A stretch of DNA of 64,000 nucleotides from Sporosarcina sp. ACRSL. GTDB lineage: Bacteria > Bacillota > Bacilli > Bacillales_A > Planococcaceae. Below are positions 1-7,948 of the stretch, piece by piece. The notes beneath the pieces were generated by a model. The model was given only the letters and a program-made list of their open reading frames with translations. It was not told the origin of the DNA and ran no database searches. The stretch is taken from NCBI RefSeq assembly GCF_022346605.1, contig NZ_JAKRNT010000002.1, forward strand, positions 1 through 64,000. The letters are read 5' to 3'. Every line of letters begins with the position of its first letter. Within the stretch, counting starts at the first letter, position 1. The position numbers and the translations under genes are program-made.

Positions 1-198
1 AGCGTTGCGAGCACATCTTTGTATTAGCCGTCACGTAGAACGGCTTTTGCGAGCAAAAGCGAAGCGTTGCGAGCACATCTTTGTATTAGCCGTCACGTAG
101 AACGGCTTTTGCGAGCAAAAGTGAAGCGTTGCGAGCACATCTTTGTATTAGCCGTCACGTAGAACGGCTTTTGCGAGCAAAAGCGAAGCGTTGGGAGC
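1..198. repeat. 62-bp tandem repeat, three copies plus a partial
   Basis: Three near-identical units begin at 1, 63 and 125, and a fourth starts at 187 and breaks off. Each unit holds two small hairpins: GCCGT/ACGGC around CACGTAGA, and CTTTTGC-GA-GCAAAAG. The same unit, in reverse orientation and more diverged, occurs around 29200-29310. No reading frame with a ribosome site was seen, so this is intergenic repetitive DNA. The array may extend left of the window. Confidence 0.9.
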
Positions 199-313
199 AA
201 TGGTTTCTGCTACGCAGTAGCTTTGACTTATGACCCGAGCAAATCGAGCTGCGAAGGGTTCGATTCGCCTTAATTTCTGCGGTTTTTGCAGAAATTAAGG
301 CATCCTTCAAGCG
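199..313 (+). repeat. Dispersed intergenic element, copy 1 (partial)
   Basis: The stretch with CTTATGACCC, GAAGGGTTCGATT and GAAATTAAGGCATCCTTC recurs at 25921-26010. It contains a perfect 13-bp inverted repeat at 268-280 and 288-300 with a 7-nt loop. It directly follows the 62-bp tandem units, just as related sequence adjoins them near 29.1 kb. Non-coding. Confidence 0.8.
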
Positions 314-333
314 AAACAAATATTAAAGGGTAC

Positions 334-368
334 AAAAAAAGCGGATGACCAGCAATCGGCCATCCGCT
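334..368 (-). terminator. Terminator of the Usp gene
   Basis: An 8-bp stem AGCGGATG/CATCCGCT is followed on the minus strand by seven Ts. It lies just past the stop codon of the leftward gene. Confidence 0.85.
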
Positions 369-381
369 TATATTTACTTTT

Positions 382-1056
382 TTATTGCGCCGTTTTGCAG
401 ACGAATTGAGTATCTGGAGTAACTCTGTCATCCGTAATATGCACTTGGCACATTTTATTATTATTCATGAATTTGAAAATCCCGTTATTGAAATCTGTTC
501 CGATTTCCTTGAAGAAGATCCCTTCGAAACGCGCCTCTTTTGACAGAGTGAAGCTAATTCGGAAGCCATCCCCATCTTCGACTAAATAAGCCCGAACACC
601 TTTTTCGAACATGCCTTCTATTTCGTCCCGAATGGAACGGGAGACGGATACAACGTGGAAATCGACGAATGTGATTTCACGTAATAATACGTTCATGAAG
701 GAGCCTTTCGTAATCTCTTCCCATCTGCTTTGAGCCGTTTGACCGATAATGATTTGCGTTATATTATGCTTGTGGGCTACTTCTTTGATCGCTTTAGCAA
801 CCGGCCGCTTTTCATTATCAAGAATGATGAAATCTTCAACGTCAAGCTCTTTCGCAAGCTCTTTCCATTTTTCGATATACTCGGATTTTTCGGCGTCGAA
901 TTCATCGTATGGCAATGGGTCTATTGTTAAAATATACAGTGGACAGTCCATAATCGTTGCCATTTTATGTCCACGTCTAATGAGACGTTCACCATTTGGA
1001 CCGTAGTAGACACAAACAAGTATTGCTTCGTCCATACGTCCTTTTGCTTTGCCCAT
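382..1056 (-). CDS. KdpD-type universal stress domain protein
   Basis: A 224-residue cytoplasmic protein with one UspA/KdpD-like alpha/beta domain over roughly residues 8-140: the N-terminal strand AILVCVYYGPNGERLIRRG, then IIIGQTAQSRWEEI, which resembles the G-K-T-x-x-S-R-W phosphate-binding loop of KdpD Usp domains. The C-terminal ~80 residues are not recognised. There is no kinase domain, so this is a free-standing sensor-like module. The ATG at 1056 is preferred over an upstream GTG at 1068, because AAGAGGTGA lies nine bases before the ATG. It is divergent from the mrp cation antiporter operon, which suggests a role in cation or pH stress, but that is inference. Confidence 0.75.
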   Translation of the reverse strand: MGKAKGRMDEAILVCVYYGPNGERLIRRGHKMATIMDCPLYILTIDPLPYDEFDAEKSEYIEKWKELAKELDVEDFIILDNEKRPVAKAIKEVAHKHNITQIIIGQTAQSRWEEITKGSFMNVLLREITFVDFHVVSVSRSIRDEIEGMFEKGVRAYLVEDGDGFRISFTLSKEARFEGIFFKEIGTDFNNGIFKFMNNNKMCQVHITDDRVTPDTQFVCKTAQ

Positions 1057-1121
1057 GACCGTAGTCACCTCTTACAATTATTTTTGTTTCGTCTTACGAA
1101 TCTATATTTGAAAACCACAAC

Positions 1122-1150
1122 ATTATACATGAACGACCATTGACTTACAA
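1122..1150 (-). promoter_or_regulatory. Sigma-A promoter of the Usp gene
   Basis: On the minus strand, TTGTAA (1145-1150), a 17-bp spacer and a perfect TATAAT (1122-1127) lie upstream of the Usp start. Confidence 0.6.
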
Positions 1151-1195
1151 GATGCAATCGCATCAAAGGCGATAGAAATATTTTTAGTGTATAAT
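1151..1195 (+). promoter_or_regulatory. Possible mrp promoter region
   Basis: A perfect TATAAT at 1190-1195 lies ~130 bp before mrpA, but no good -35 hexamer is visible 16-18 bp upstream, which suggests an activator or a weak promoter. The palindrome GATGC-AATC-GCATC (1151-1164) sits between this site and the divergent Usp promoter and could be an operator. Confidence 0.35.
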
Positions 1196-1328
1196 TCAAC
1201 TATGCACTTTTGCAATTGGTATCTGTAGCTACCTATTATGTCCCCAGTTTACATAGGAGTCAAGTCCATCCTCAATAAATTTTGAAAAAATTTACATAGA
1301 AGTTGAAGTAGTGGGAGGTTTTCTGTTG

Positions 1329-3737
1329 TTGACGATTACATTATCCATATTTATCCCCTTTTTGGCAGCGATATTCATTCCTTTTCTTTATAAAAGGATT
1401 GGCCGGCATATCGGCTGGTTCGTTATTATCGTGCCCATCGCATTATTCATTTTACTGGCGAGTTTCATCCCTTCCATTGCAAATGGCGAGACGTATGAAC
1501 ATACGATTCGGTGGATCGATTCTGCAGGGATCCATTTTACGACATACCTTGACGGCTTAAGTTTAATCTTTGGCCTTCTGATTACGGGTGTCGGCAGTTT
1601 AGTTATCCTTTACTCCATATTTTATTTATCTGAACGGGAATCATTAGGGCGCTTTTACGTTTATCTTTTATTGTTCATGGGCGCCATGCTTGGAGTCGTT
1701 TTCTCTGACAACTTAATGGTATTATATGTCTTTTGGGAATTGACAAGCATTTCCTCCTTCCTGTTGATCGCCTTTTGGTATCATCGGAAAAAATCGAGGT
1801 ACGGTGCACAAAAATCAATGCTCATTACAGTATCCGGTGGAATCGCGATGCTTGCCGGATTCCTCATGTTACAGTTTCTGACGGGTTCTTTCAGTGTCCG
1901 CGAGATCATTGCAACGATTGGTCAGTATACGGACGAGCCTCTCTTTTTATTCGCGATGTTGCTCGTATTACTAGGTGCCTTTACGAAATCGGCACAATTT
2001 CCGTTTCATATTTGGTTGCCGGATGCAATGGAAGCTCCTACGCCAGTCAGTGCTTATTTACACTCCGCAACGATGGTTAAGGCTGGCATCTATTTAGTCG
2101 CTCGATTCACGCCCATTTTCGGCACTGAGATGAGCTGGCTCTATATTGTAAGCGGCGGAGGAATTTTCACGTTGTTCTGGGGTTCTTTCAATGCTGTGAA
2201 ACAGACTGATTTAAAAGCGTTGCTCGCTTATTCGACAATCAGTCAGCTCGGTTTGATCATGAGCCTCATCGGTCTTGGATCTGCTGCGCTCAATCAAGGA
2301 GCGGATGCCAATTCAATTCTCTATGCACAAGCTACATTTGCTGCATTATTCCATCTCGTTAACCATTCCACATTCAAAGGTGCGCTGTTCATGGTCGTCG
2401 GAATTGTCGACCACGAACTCGGGACCCGGGATATCCGCAGATTAGGCGGGCTAATGGCTTTCATGCCGGTGACCTTCACCATAGCTTTAATCGGCAGCTT
2501 CTCAATGGCCGGATTGCCTCCTTTCAATGGATTTCTCAGCAAGGAAATGTTTTTCGATGCTCTAGTGAATGCACGTAATTTTGATCTTTTTGATGCAAGT
2601 ACGATCGGTATTCTTTTCCTTGTCGTTGCTTGGATTGCAAGTGTCTTCACATTTGTTTACAGCATGATTATTGTGTTTCAGACATTTTTTGGTGAACTTC
2701 ATATTGAGAAACTCGAGAAACAATCGACGAGGGAAGCATCTATCGGAATGCTCATTGCGCCTTCTATTTTAGCGGTGCTCGTCGTAGGAATTTTCTTCTT
2801 CCCGAATATCATAGGTAATTACTTGTTGCGTCCGGCAATGAATGCCGTCTATCCGACACTTGCAGGTGCTGAAGGTCTGGCACCGAAAATCTACGCTTGG
2901 CATGGGTTCGAGAGTGTCGCCTTATGGATGACAGTTGGGGTTGTTGTTGTTGGAACAATCTTGTACAAAACCCTTCGTTATTGGAAAGGCATCTATACGG
3001 TTGCTCCAATGAAATGGAGTTTAGACTCGGTTTACAATGCCTTGTTAGAAACGCTTGAGAATGGATCAAGTTTCTTGACCCGTTTCTATATGAGAGGGTA
3101 TTTGAAGGATTATCTCGTCTACATTTTCTCTTTCTTTATCGTGTCGGTGGGAGCCGCCATTTTGCTGACGGGGTCGTATTCCTTCGACTTTTCAAATAAC
3201 GCGCCAATCTCGTTAAATGAATATCTTATCGTGTTCGCCATGATTGTAGCGGCTATTTCCATCTTACTCGTGAAGTCCCGGAAGACAGCCATGATTTTAA
3301 ATGGTGTGCTCGGTTATTCGATCGCCTTCTTATTTGTCGTCTTTCGCGCACCGGATTTGGCTTTGACACAAGCTGTTGTTGAGACCGTGACGACAGCCCT
3401 GTTTCTACTTGCTTTTTACTTTTTGCCGGAATGGAAGAAGGAAGATTCTCCGATACGTACGAAAGTATTCAATGGATTGATTGCCATCTCTGTAGGTACG
3501 ATCGTGACCGTTCTCGCCCTTACCGTACAAGGGAATAAAATGTTTGAATCCATTTCTTCTTACTTTGAAGATTCATACAACCTTGCTGGAGGGAAAAACA
3601 TTGTCAACACGATCCTCGGTGATTTCCGTGCATTTGATACGATGCTCGAAGTTGTCGTTCTATTCATCGCAGGAATCGGGGTTTACACCCTCATTAAATT
3701 AAAAGTGCAAAAGGAGGGACGGGACTATGAAGATTAA
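1329..3737 (+). CDS. mrpA: Mrp Na+/H+ antiporter subunit A
   Basis: Largest subunit of the multi-protein Na+(K+)/H+ antiporter, about 802 residues and strongly hydrophobic. The first ~500 residues form the NuoL/ND5-like proton-pumping unit: FWELTSISSFLLIAF carries the essential Glu, HSATMVKAGIYLVAR the conserved Lys, and TDLKALLAYSTISQLGL follows. The C-terminal part holds the MrpA-specific domain with FRAPDLALTQAVVETV. GGGAGG at 1313-1318 favours TTG 1326 or 1329 over GTG 1311, and the protein then begins like Bacillus MrpA. It overlaps mrpB by 11 nt. The operon is complete and in canonical order. Confidence 0.96.
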   Translation: MTITLSIFIPFLAAIFIPFLYKRIGRHIGWFVIIVPIALFILLASFIPSIANGETYEHTIRWIDSAGIHFTTYLDGLSLIFGLLITGVGSLVILYSIFYLSERESLGRFYVYLLLFMGAMLGVVFSDNLMVLYVFWELTSISSFLLIAFWYHRKKSRYGAQKSMLITVSGGIAMLAGFLMLQFLTGSFSVREIIATIGQYTDEPLFLFAMLLVLLGAFTKSAQFPFHIWLPDAMEAPTPVSAYLHSATMVKAGIYLVARFTPIFGTEMSWLYIVSGGGIFTLFWGSFNAVKQTDLKALLAYSTISQLGLIMSLIGLGSAALNQGADANSILYAQATFAALFHLVNHSTFKGALFMVVGIVDHELGTRDIRRLGGLMAFMPVTFTIALIGSFSMAGLPPFNGFLSKEMFFDALVNARNFDLFDASTIGILFLVVAWIASVFTFVYSMIIVFQTFFGELHIEKLEKQSTREASIGMLIAPSILAVLVVGIFFFPNIIGNYLLRPAMNAVYPTLAGAEGLAPKIYAWHGFESVALWMTVGVVVVGTILYKTLRYWKGIYTVAPMKWSLDSVYNALLETLENGSSFLTRFYMRGYLKDYLVYIFSFFIVSVGAAILLTGSYSFDFSNNAPISLNEYLIVFAMIVAAISILLVKSRKTAMILNGVLGYSIAFLFVVFRAPDLALTQAVVETVTTALFLLAFYFLPEWKKEDSPIRTKVFNGLIAISVGTIVTVLALTVQGNKMFESISSYFEDSYNLAGGKNIVNTILGDFRAFDTMLEVVVLFIAGIGVYTLIKLKVQKEGRDYED

Positions 3738-4149
3738 TGATGTCATATTACAAACAGTGACGAAAATCGTCGTATTCATCATATTGACGTTCGGCATAGA
3801 GCTGTTTCTAGCGGGTCACAACAGTCCCGGTGGTGGTTTTATCGGCGGTCTCGTCCTCTCCTCTGCATTCGTTCTGCTTTACTTGGTCCATGATATAGAA
3901 ACAGTGCGGAAAGGTATTCCGTTTGATTTTAAGAAAATAGCGGCAATCGGTGCATTCCTTGCCGTCGGTACGGGCATCGGGGCTGTTCTGTTCGGGGAAG
4001 AGTTCCTAACACAGGCTTTTGACTACTTCGACTTACCTGTTTTCGGAGAAACTGAACTGTCTACGGTCATGCTATTTGAAGCAGGGGTAGCGTTGACAGT
4101 TGTCGGAGTTGTCGTGACAATCATTTCAACTATTAGTGAGGATGTGTAG
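3727..4149 (+). CDS. mrpB: Mrp antiporter subunit B
   Basis: A 140-residue membrane protein of the MnhB family with four predicted helices and the diagnostic NSPGGGFIGGLVLSSAF motif near residue 30. It is needed for assembly of the Mrp complex. The GGAGG-type site lies inside the end of mrpA, which it overlaps, implying translational coupling. Confidence 0.95.
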   Translation: MKINDVILQTVTKIVVFIILTFGIELFLAGHNSPGGGFIGGLVLSSAFVLLYLVHDIETVRKGIPFDFKKIAAIGAFLAVGTGIGAVLFGEEFLTQAFDYFDLPVFGETELSTVMLFEAGVALTVVGVVVTIISTISEDV

Positions 4150-4152
4150 CAA

Positions 4153-4491
4153 ATGGAAACGTTAATTTCGATACTTGTCGGCATTCTTGTAACGGTAGCT
4201 GTCTATTTGCTGCTGTCCCGTAATTTAATCCGTGTCATTTTAGGGACCGCTGTCCTATCGCATGCAGCGCATCTGCTATTGATAACTATGGGAGGGCTGA
4301 AGAAAGGCAGTGCACCATTGCTTGGCGAAGGTGCGGAAAGCTATACGGACGCATTGCCACAAGCATTGATTCTTACTGCAATTGTTATCAGCTTCGCCGT
4401 TACCGCTTTACTTCTTGTGCTTGCGTACCGCACGTATAAGAAGACGGCAACGGACGACCTCCAAGCATTGAGAGGGTTTGAAGATGAATAA
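4153..4491 (+). CDS. mrpC: Mrp antiporter subunit C (NuoK-like)
   Basis: A 112-residue, three-helix protein homologous to complex I NuoK. The segment ALPQALILTAIVISFAVTALL is typical of the family. It starts 3 nt after mrpB, with GAGGATG about eight bases before the ATG, and its last codons overlap the start of mrpD. It forms part of the predicted ion path between MrpA and MrpD. Confidence 0.95.
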   Translation: METLISILVGILVTVAVYLLLSRNLIRVILGTAVLSHAAHLLLITMGGLKKGSAPLLGEGAESYTDALPQALILTAIVISFAVTALLLVLAYRTYKKTATDDLQALRGFEDE

Positions 4492-5968
4492 TATAATCGT
4501 TATGCCGATGATCATCCCATTAGTGACGGGAATCATCTTAGTCTTTTTACGCCATTACGTAAAAACTCAGCGTGTTCTGAGCATCGTTTCGAGTATCTTG
4601 ACACTCGTTGCCAGTCTTGTCGTTTTGAACCAAATCCAGCAAGACGGGATTTTGAGGCTAGATTTTGGTGGCTGGTTGCCACCATACGGTATTTTGTTTG
4701 TAGCAGATTCGTTTTCCATGCTGCTCGTTACGACGACTTCGATCGTGACTGGGATTCTGCTCATCTATGCTTTCTCATCCATCGAGAAACAGTTTGAGCA
4801 TACGTTTTTTTATCCGTTCGTTTTCTTCCTTGTCGCGGGCGTGAACGGCTCGTTTTTGACAGGTGACCTATTCAACTTATTCGTTTGTTTTGAAGTTATG
4901 CTTCTGTCCTCTTATGTGCTCATTACAATGGGAGGCAGGAAACTTCAACTGATCGAATCAATGAAATATGTAACGATCAATGTCCTTTCATCCTGGTTCT
5001 TTTTAATAGGAATTGCGTATTTATACGGAGCTGTCGGCACATTGAATATGGCTCACTTATCCGTCAGGGTGGCAGAAGTTGGACAAGGTCCTATCTTGAC
5101 CGTGATCAGTCTTATGTTCCTAATCGTATTCAGTTTGAAGGCAGGGTTACTACTTTATTTCTGGCTGCCTGGATCATACAGCGTACCTCAAACCGTAGTC
5201 GCGGCCCTTTTTGGCGCTCTGCTGACCAAAGTTGGGATTTATGCGATGTTCCGCGTCTTCACCCTTATTTTCTACCATGATACAATCATCACACATAACG
5301 TGATTGGTGTGATGGCCATTCTCACAATGATTGGCGGAAGTATCGGGGCCATTGCGTACAACGATATCCGGAAAATTATTGCGTACAATGTTGTGATTGC
5401 TGTCGGATTCATTTTGGCAGGGCTCGCGATGTCATCGGAAACTGCTTTCCAAGGAGCGATTTATTACTTGATCCATGACATGGTTGTCAAAGCATTACTG
5501 TTCCTTCTTGGCGGTACGATGATCTATTTGACGGGGAAAGCGAAGATCGAAGAAATGAGTGGCTTGATCCGGAACTATCCGATACTCGGTTGGCTGTTTT
5601 TCATTACGATGCTATCACTAGCAGGCATACCGCCGTTAAGCGGCTTCATCGGCAAGGTGTACATAGGACAGGGAGCGATCGAGACTGGCTCATTTATCCT
5701 TTTGACGACAGCCTTTTTATCAGGAATTTTCGTCTTGTATTCGCTATTGCGCATCTTCCTGAATTGTTTTTGGGGCGAGACGATCATTAATGAGGATGAA
5801 GACATCCCATTGAAAAAAGGAATGCTCGTCCCATGTGTGCTATTCGGGATTATGACAATTGCGATAGGAATCGGCGTCGAAGGGCTTGCCCCTTATGTCA
5901 GCGACGCAGCGAGGACGCTGATGAATCCTGAGATTTATATTGATGCTGTCTTGCAAGGAAATCGTTAA
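4484..5968 (+). CDS. mrpD: Mrp antiporter subunit D (NuoN/M-like)
   Basis: About 494 residues, 14 predicted helices, second antiporter-like subunit. The family glutamate lies in NLFVCFEVMLLSSYVL. Other family segments are LKAGLLLYFWLPGSY, YNDIRKIIAYNVVIAVGF and LSLAGIPPLSGFIGK. The ATG at 4484 is chosen over TTG 4478 because AGAGGG is seven bases upstream. It overlaps mrpC by 8 nt. Confidence 0.95.
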   Translation: MNNIIVMPMIIPLVTGIILVFLRHYVKTQRVLSIVSSILTLVASLVVLNQIQQDGILRLDFGGWLPPYGILFVADSFSMLLVTTTSIVTGILLIYAFSSIEKQFEHTFFYPFVFFLVAGVNGSFLTGDLFNLFVCFEVMLLSSYVLITMGGRKLQLIESMKYVTINVLSSWFFLIGIAYLYGAVGTLNMAHLSVRVAEVGQGPILTVISLMFLIVFSLKAGLLLYFWLPGSYSVPQTVVAALFGALLTKVGIYAMFRVFTLIFYHDTIITHNVIGVMAILTMIGGSIGAIAYNDIRKIIAYNVVIAVGFILAGLAMSSETAFQGAIYYLIHDMVVKALLFLLGGTMIYLTGKAKIEEMSGLIRNYPILGWLFFITMLSLAGIPPLSGFIGKVYIGQGAIETGSFILLTTAFLSGIFVLYSLLRIFLNCFWGETIINEDEDIPLKKGMLVPCVLFGIMTIAIGIGVEGLAPYVSDAARTLMNPEIYIDAVLQGNR

Positions 5969-5991
5969 GCGGAAAGTAGAGGTGGAGTTTG

Positions 5992-6474
5992 ATGCCAGCC
6001 CAGTTGTTACTAAATCTGTTCATCGCTTTTTTATGGATGATGTTGATAGATGAAGATGAATTTAGATTCACGACTTTCATTGCCGGTTTCCTTGTCGGAA
6101 TTGGAATCGTCTTTTTCCTGCACCGCTTTTTCGGCAGGCAGTTTTATTTGCGCAGGTTATACTCTTCGTTTAAATTGCTGTTGATTTTCATCCGTGAATT
6201 GACCCAATCCACGATCGTCGTATTGGGACAGATTTTAAGTCCAAAATTGAAAATCAAACCGGGCATCTTTAAATATGAGACCGTGTTGGAAAGTGACGTG
6301 GAAGTGACGATGCTGTCTCTTCTTCTCACGTTGACTCCGGGATCCGTCGTCATGGAAGTTGCTCCTGAAGGCGATACCCTATACATCCATGCGATGGATG
6401 TCGAGCAATCCCGGGAAGGTTTGATTAAACAACTGAAGAACTTTGAAAAAGCGATCATGGAGGTGACACGATGA
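5992..6474 (+). CDS. mrpE: Mrp antiporter subunit E
   Basis: A 160-residue MnhE-family protein with two to three N-terminal helices and a cytoplasmic domain. The conserved segment MLSLLLTLTPGSVVMEVAPEG sits near residue 105. GGTGGAG precedes the ATG at 5992, and a TTG at 5989 is possible. The stop overlaps the mrpF start in an ATGA junction, showing tight coupling. Confidence 0.95.
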   Translation: MPAQLLLNLFIAFLWMMLIDEDEFRFTTFIAGFLVGIGIVFFLHRFFGRQFYLRRLYSSFKLLLIFIRELTQSTIVVLGQILSPKLKIKPGIFKYETVLESDVEVTMLSLLLTLTPGSVVMEVAPEGDTLYIHAMDVEQSREGLIKQLKNFEKAIMEVTR

Positions 6475-6755
6475 TCGAAACAATGATTACCATATCGCTC
6501 GTCTTATTCACCATCACGATCTGTATTGCTGTCCTTCGGATCATTCTTGGTCCATCGATGCCGGATCGGGTCATCGCACTTGATATGATCGGGGTTAACT
6601 TGATTGCGATGATTGCCGTTGTATCGATCATGTTGAATACTGCAGCCTTTTTTGAAGTCATTTTGATCTTAGGTATCCTTTCATTCATCGGAACGATCGC
6701 CTTCTCAAAATCCATTGAGAGGAGGGTCATCATTGAACGTAAACGAGATCGGTGA
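6471..6755 (+). CDS. mrpF: Mrp antiporter subunit F
   Basis: A 94-residue, three-helix MnhF/PhaF protein with the conserved ILGPSMPDRVIALDMIGVN motif. It begins at the ATGA overlap with mrpE. The mrpG start and ribosome site lie inside its 3' end. Confidence 0.95.
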   Translation: MIETMITISLVLFTITICIAVLRIILGPSMPDRVIALDMIGVNLIAMIAVVSIMLNTAAFFEVILILGILSFIGTIAFSKSIERRVIIERKRDR

Positions 6756-7191
6756 ATTCATAGGGGCTCTGCTCATTTTGACGGGCGGGTTTGCGAGTGT
6801 CATCAGTGCGTTCGGATTGATTCGCCTTCCGGATGTGTACACGAGGTCCCACGCCGCGACAAAAAGTTCGACGCTTGCGGTGTTACTGACCCTTTTGGGA
6901 ACGTTTCTATATTTTTTATTCAGCCAGCAAATCTTTAGTGTACGGTTGCTCCTCGGTATCATTTTCGTCTTTCTCACCGCTCCTGTCGCAGGTCACCTGA
7001 TCGTTCGGGCTGCGTACCGTTCGAAAGTGAAATTGGCGGATATATCAACGGAAGACGAACTGTTCGAAGTTTTATATAAGGAAGAGAAAGAGAAAGAAAA
7101 TGAAGTAGAAATAGAAGAAGATAAAGAAGTAGAAGTAGTAGATGAAATAGAAATAGCAAAAGAAAATGACGGTATTAGCGATAAAAGCTAA
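6733..7191 (+). CDS. mrpG: Mrp antiporter subunit G with acidic tail
   Basis: A 152-residue MnhG/PhaG subunit. Three helices and the family segment GLIRLPDVYTRSHAATKSST are clear. TTG 6733 is preferred because GAGGAGGG (6719-6726) sits seven bases upstream; an in-frame TTG at 6715 lacks a site. The last ~38 residues are a low-complexity Glu/Lys/Val tail absent from the ~124-residue Bacillus subtilis MrpG, giving a long charged cytoplasmic extension. The terminator stem overlaps the final codons. Confidence 0.92.
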   Translation: MNVNEIGEFIGALLILTGGFASVISAFGLIRLPDVYTRSHAATKSSTLAVLLTLLGTFLYFLFSQQIFSVRLLLGIIFVFLTAPVAGHLIVRAAYRSKVKLADISTEDELFEVLYKEEKEKENEVEIEEDKEVEVVDEIEIAKENDGISDKS

Positions 7192-7208
7192 TGCCGTCAT
7201 TTTTATTA
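7165..7208. terminator. Bidirectional terminator, mrp / DsbA-like gene
   Basis: A 15-bp stem (7165-7179 with 7187-7201) with one mismatch is flanked by an A-run on the left and a T-run on the right. It can stop both the rightward mrp operon and the leftward gene. Confidence 0.85.
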
Positions 7209-7847
7209 ATTTGTTTCTTCTCCAGCTGCTTTTTTCAATGCTTGCACGAATGTTTCGGCGGGTTGTGCTCCTGAAATCGCATATTTGCGATTGATGACGA
7301 AGAACGGTACGCCTCGTACTCCGATTTGCCCCGCCTCTTCGATATCCCTTTTCACCTCTTCGGCAAACTCGTCGGATTGGAGCACTTGTTGAACACGTTC
7401 CCGAGCTAGACCTGCTTCTTCGGCAATCGCAAGCAATGTCTCTTCATTGTCGAGCGTTTCTCCTTTGACGAAATGACCTTCCAGAAGACGTTCTGTGACC
7501 GCGGCGTCTTTCCCTTCCTGCTCGGCTAGCTTCGCAAGTCGGTGGGCGTTGAATGTGTTCGCTTCTTTCATTGCTTCGACGTCATAATCGAGGCCGACTG
7601 TTTTCGCCTGGATTGCAACGTTCTGCAACATCCCTTTCGCTTCTTCCAAGCTCGTGCCGTATTTCCTCGCCAAGCTCGCAGGAACGGATCCTTCCGAGCC
7701 AACAGGTGTGTTCGGGTCCAATTGGAACGCCTTGAACACGACTTCCGACTTGTCTTTCAAATCTGCTGCATTCAACGCTTCTTCCAATCTCCGTTTCCCG
7801 ATATAACAGAACGGGCAAACATAGTCTGACCATACTTCAATTTTCAT
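7206..7847 (-). CDS. DsbA-family oxidoreductase (FrnE-like)
   Basis: A 213-residue cytoplasmic thioredoxin-fold protein of the DsbA/FrnE/2-hydroxychromene-2-carboxylate isomerase superfamily. The active-site-like CPFC is at residues 11-14 (SDYVCPFCYIGKRRLE), followed by an all-helical insert and the cis-Pro strand GVRGVPFFVINRKYAISGAQ. The family acts in thiol-disulfide exchange or as a glutathione-type isomerase; here a role in redox stress is inferred. AAAGGTGG precedes the ATG. It is monocistronic and convergent with mrp. Confidence 0.85.
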   Translation of the reverse strand: MKIEVWSDYVCPFCYIGKRRLEEALNAADLKDKSEVVFKAFQLDPNTPVGSEGSVPASLARKYGTSLEEAKGMLQNVAIQAKTVGLDYDVEAMKEANTFNAHRLAKLAEQEGKDAAVTERLLEGHFVKGETLDNEETLLAIAEEAGLARERVQQVLQSDEFAEEVKRDIEEAGQIGVRGVPFFVINRKYAISGAQPAETFVQALKKAAGEETN

Positions 7848-7948
7848 GATTCAAGACCACCTTTCATGTTCTATTTTAGATTTCATTCAAAATGGCAACA
7901 ATGAATATGCCTGTCACTTGTATATGAAGATTAATTGGAGGGCTGAAA

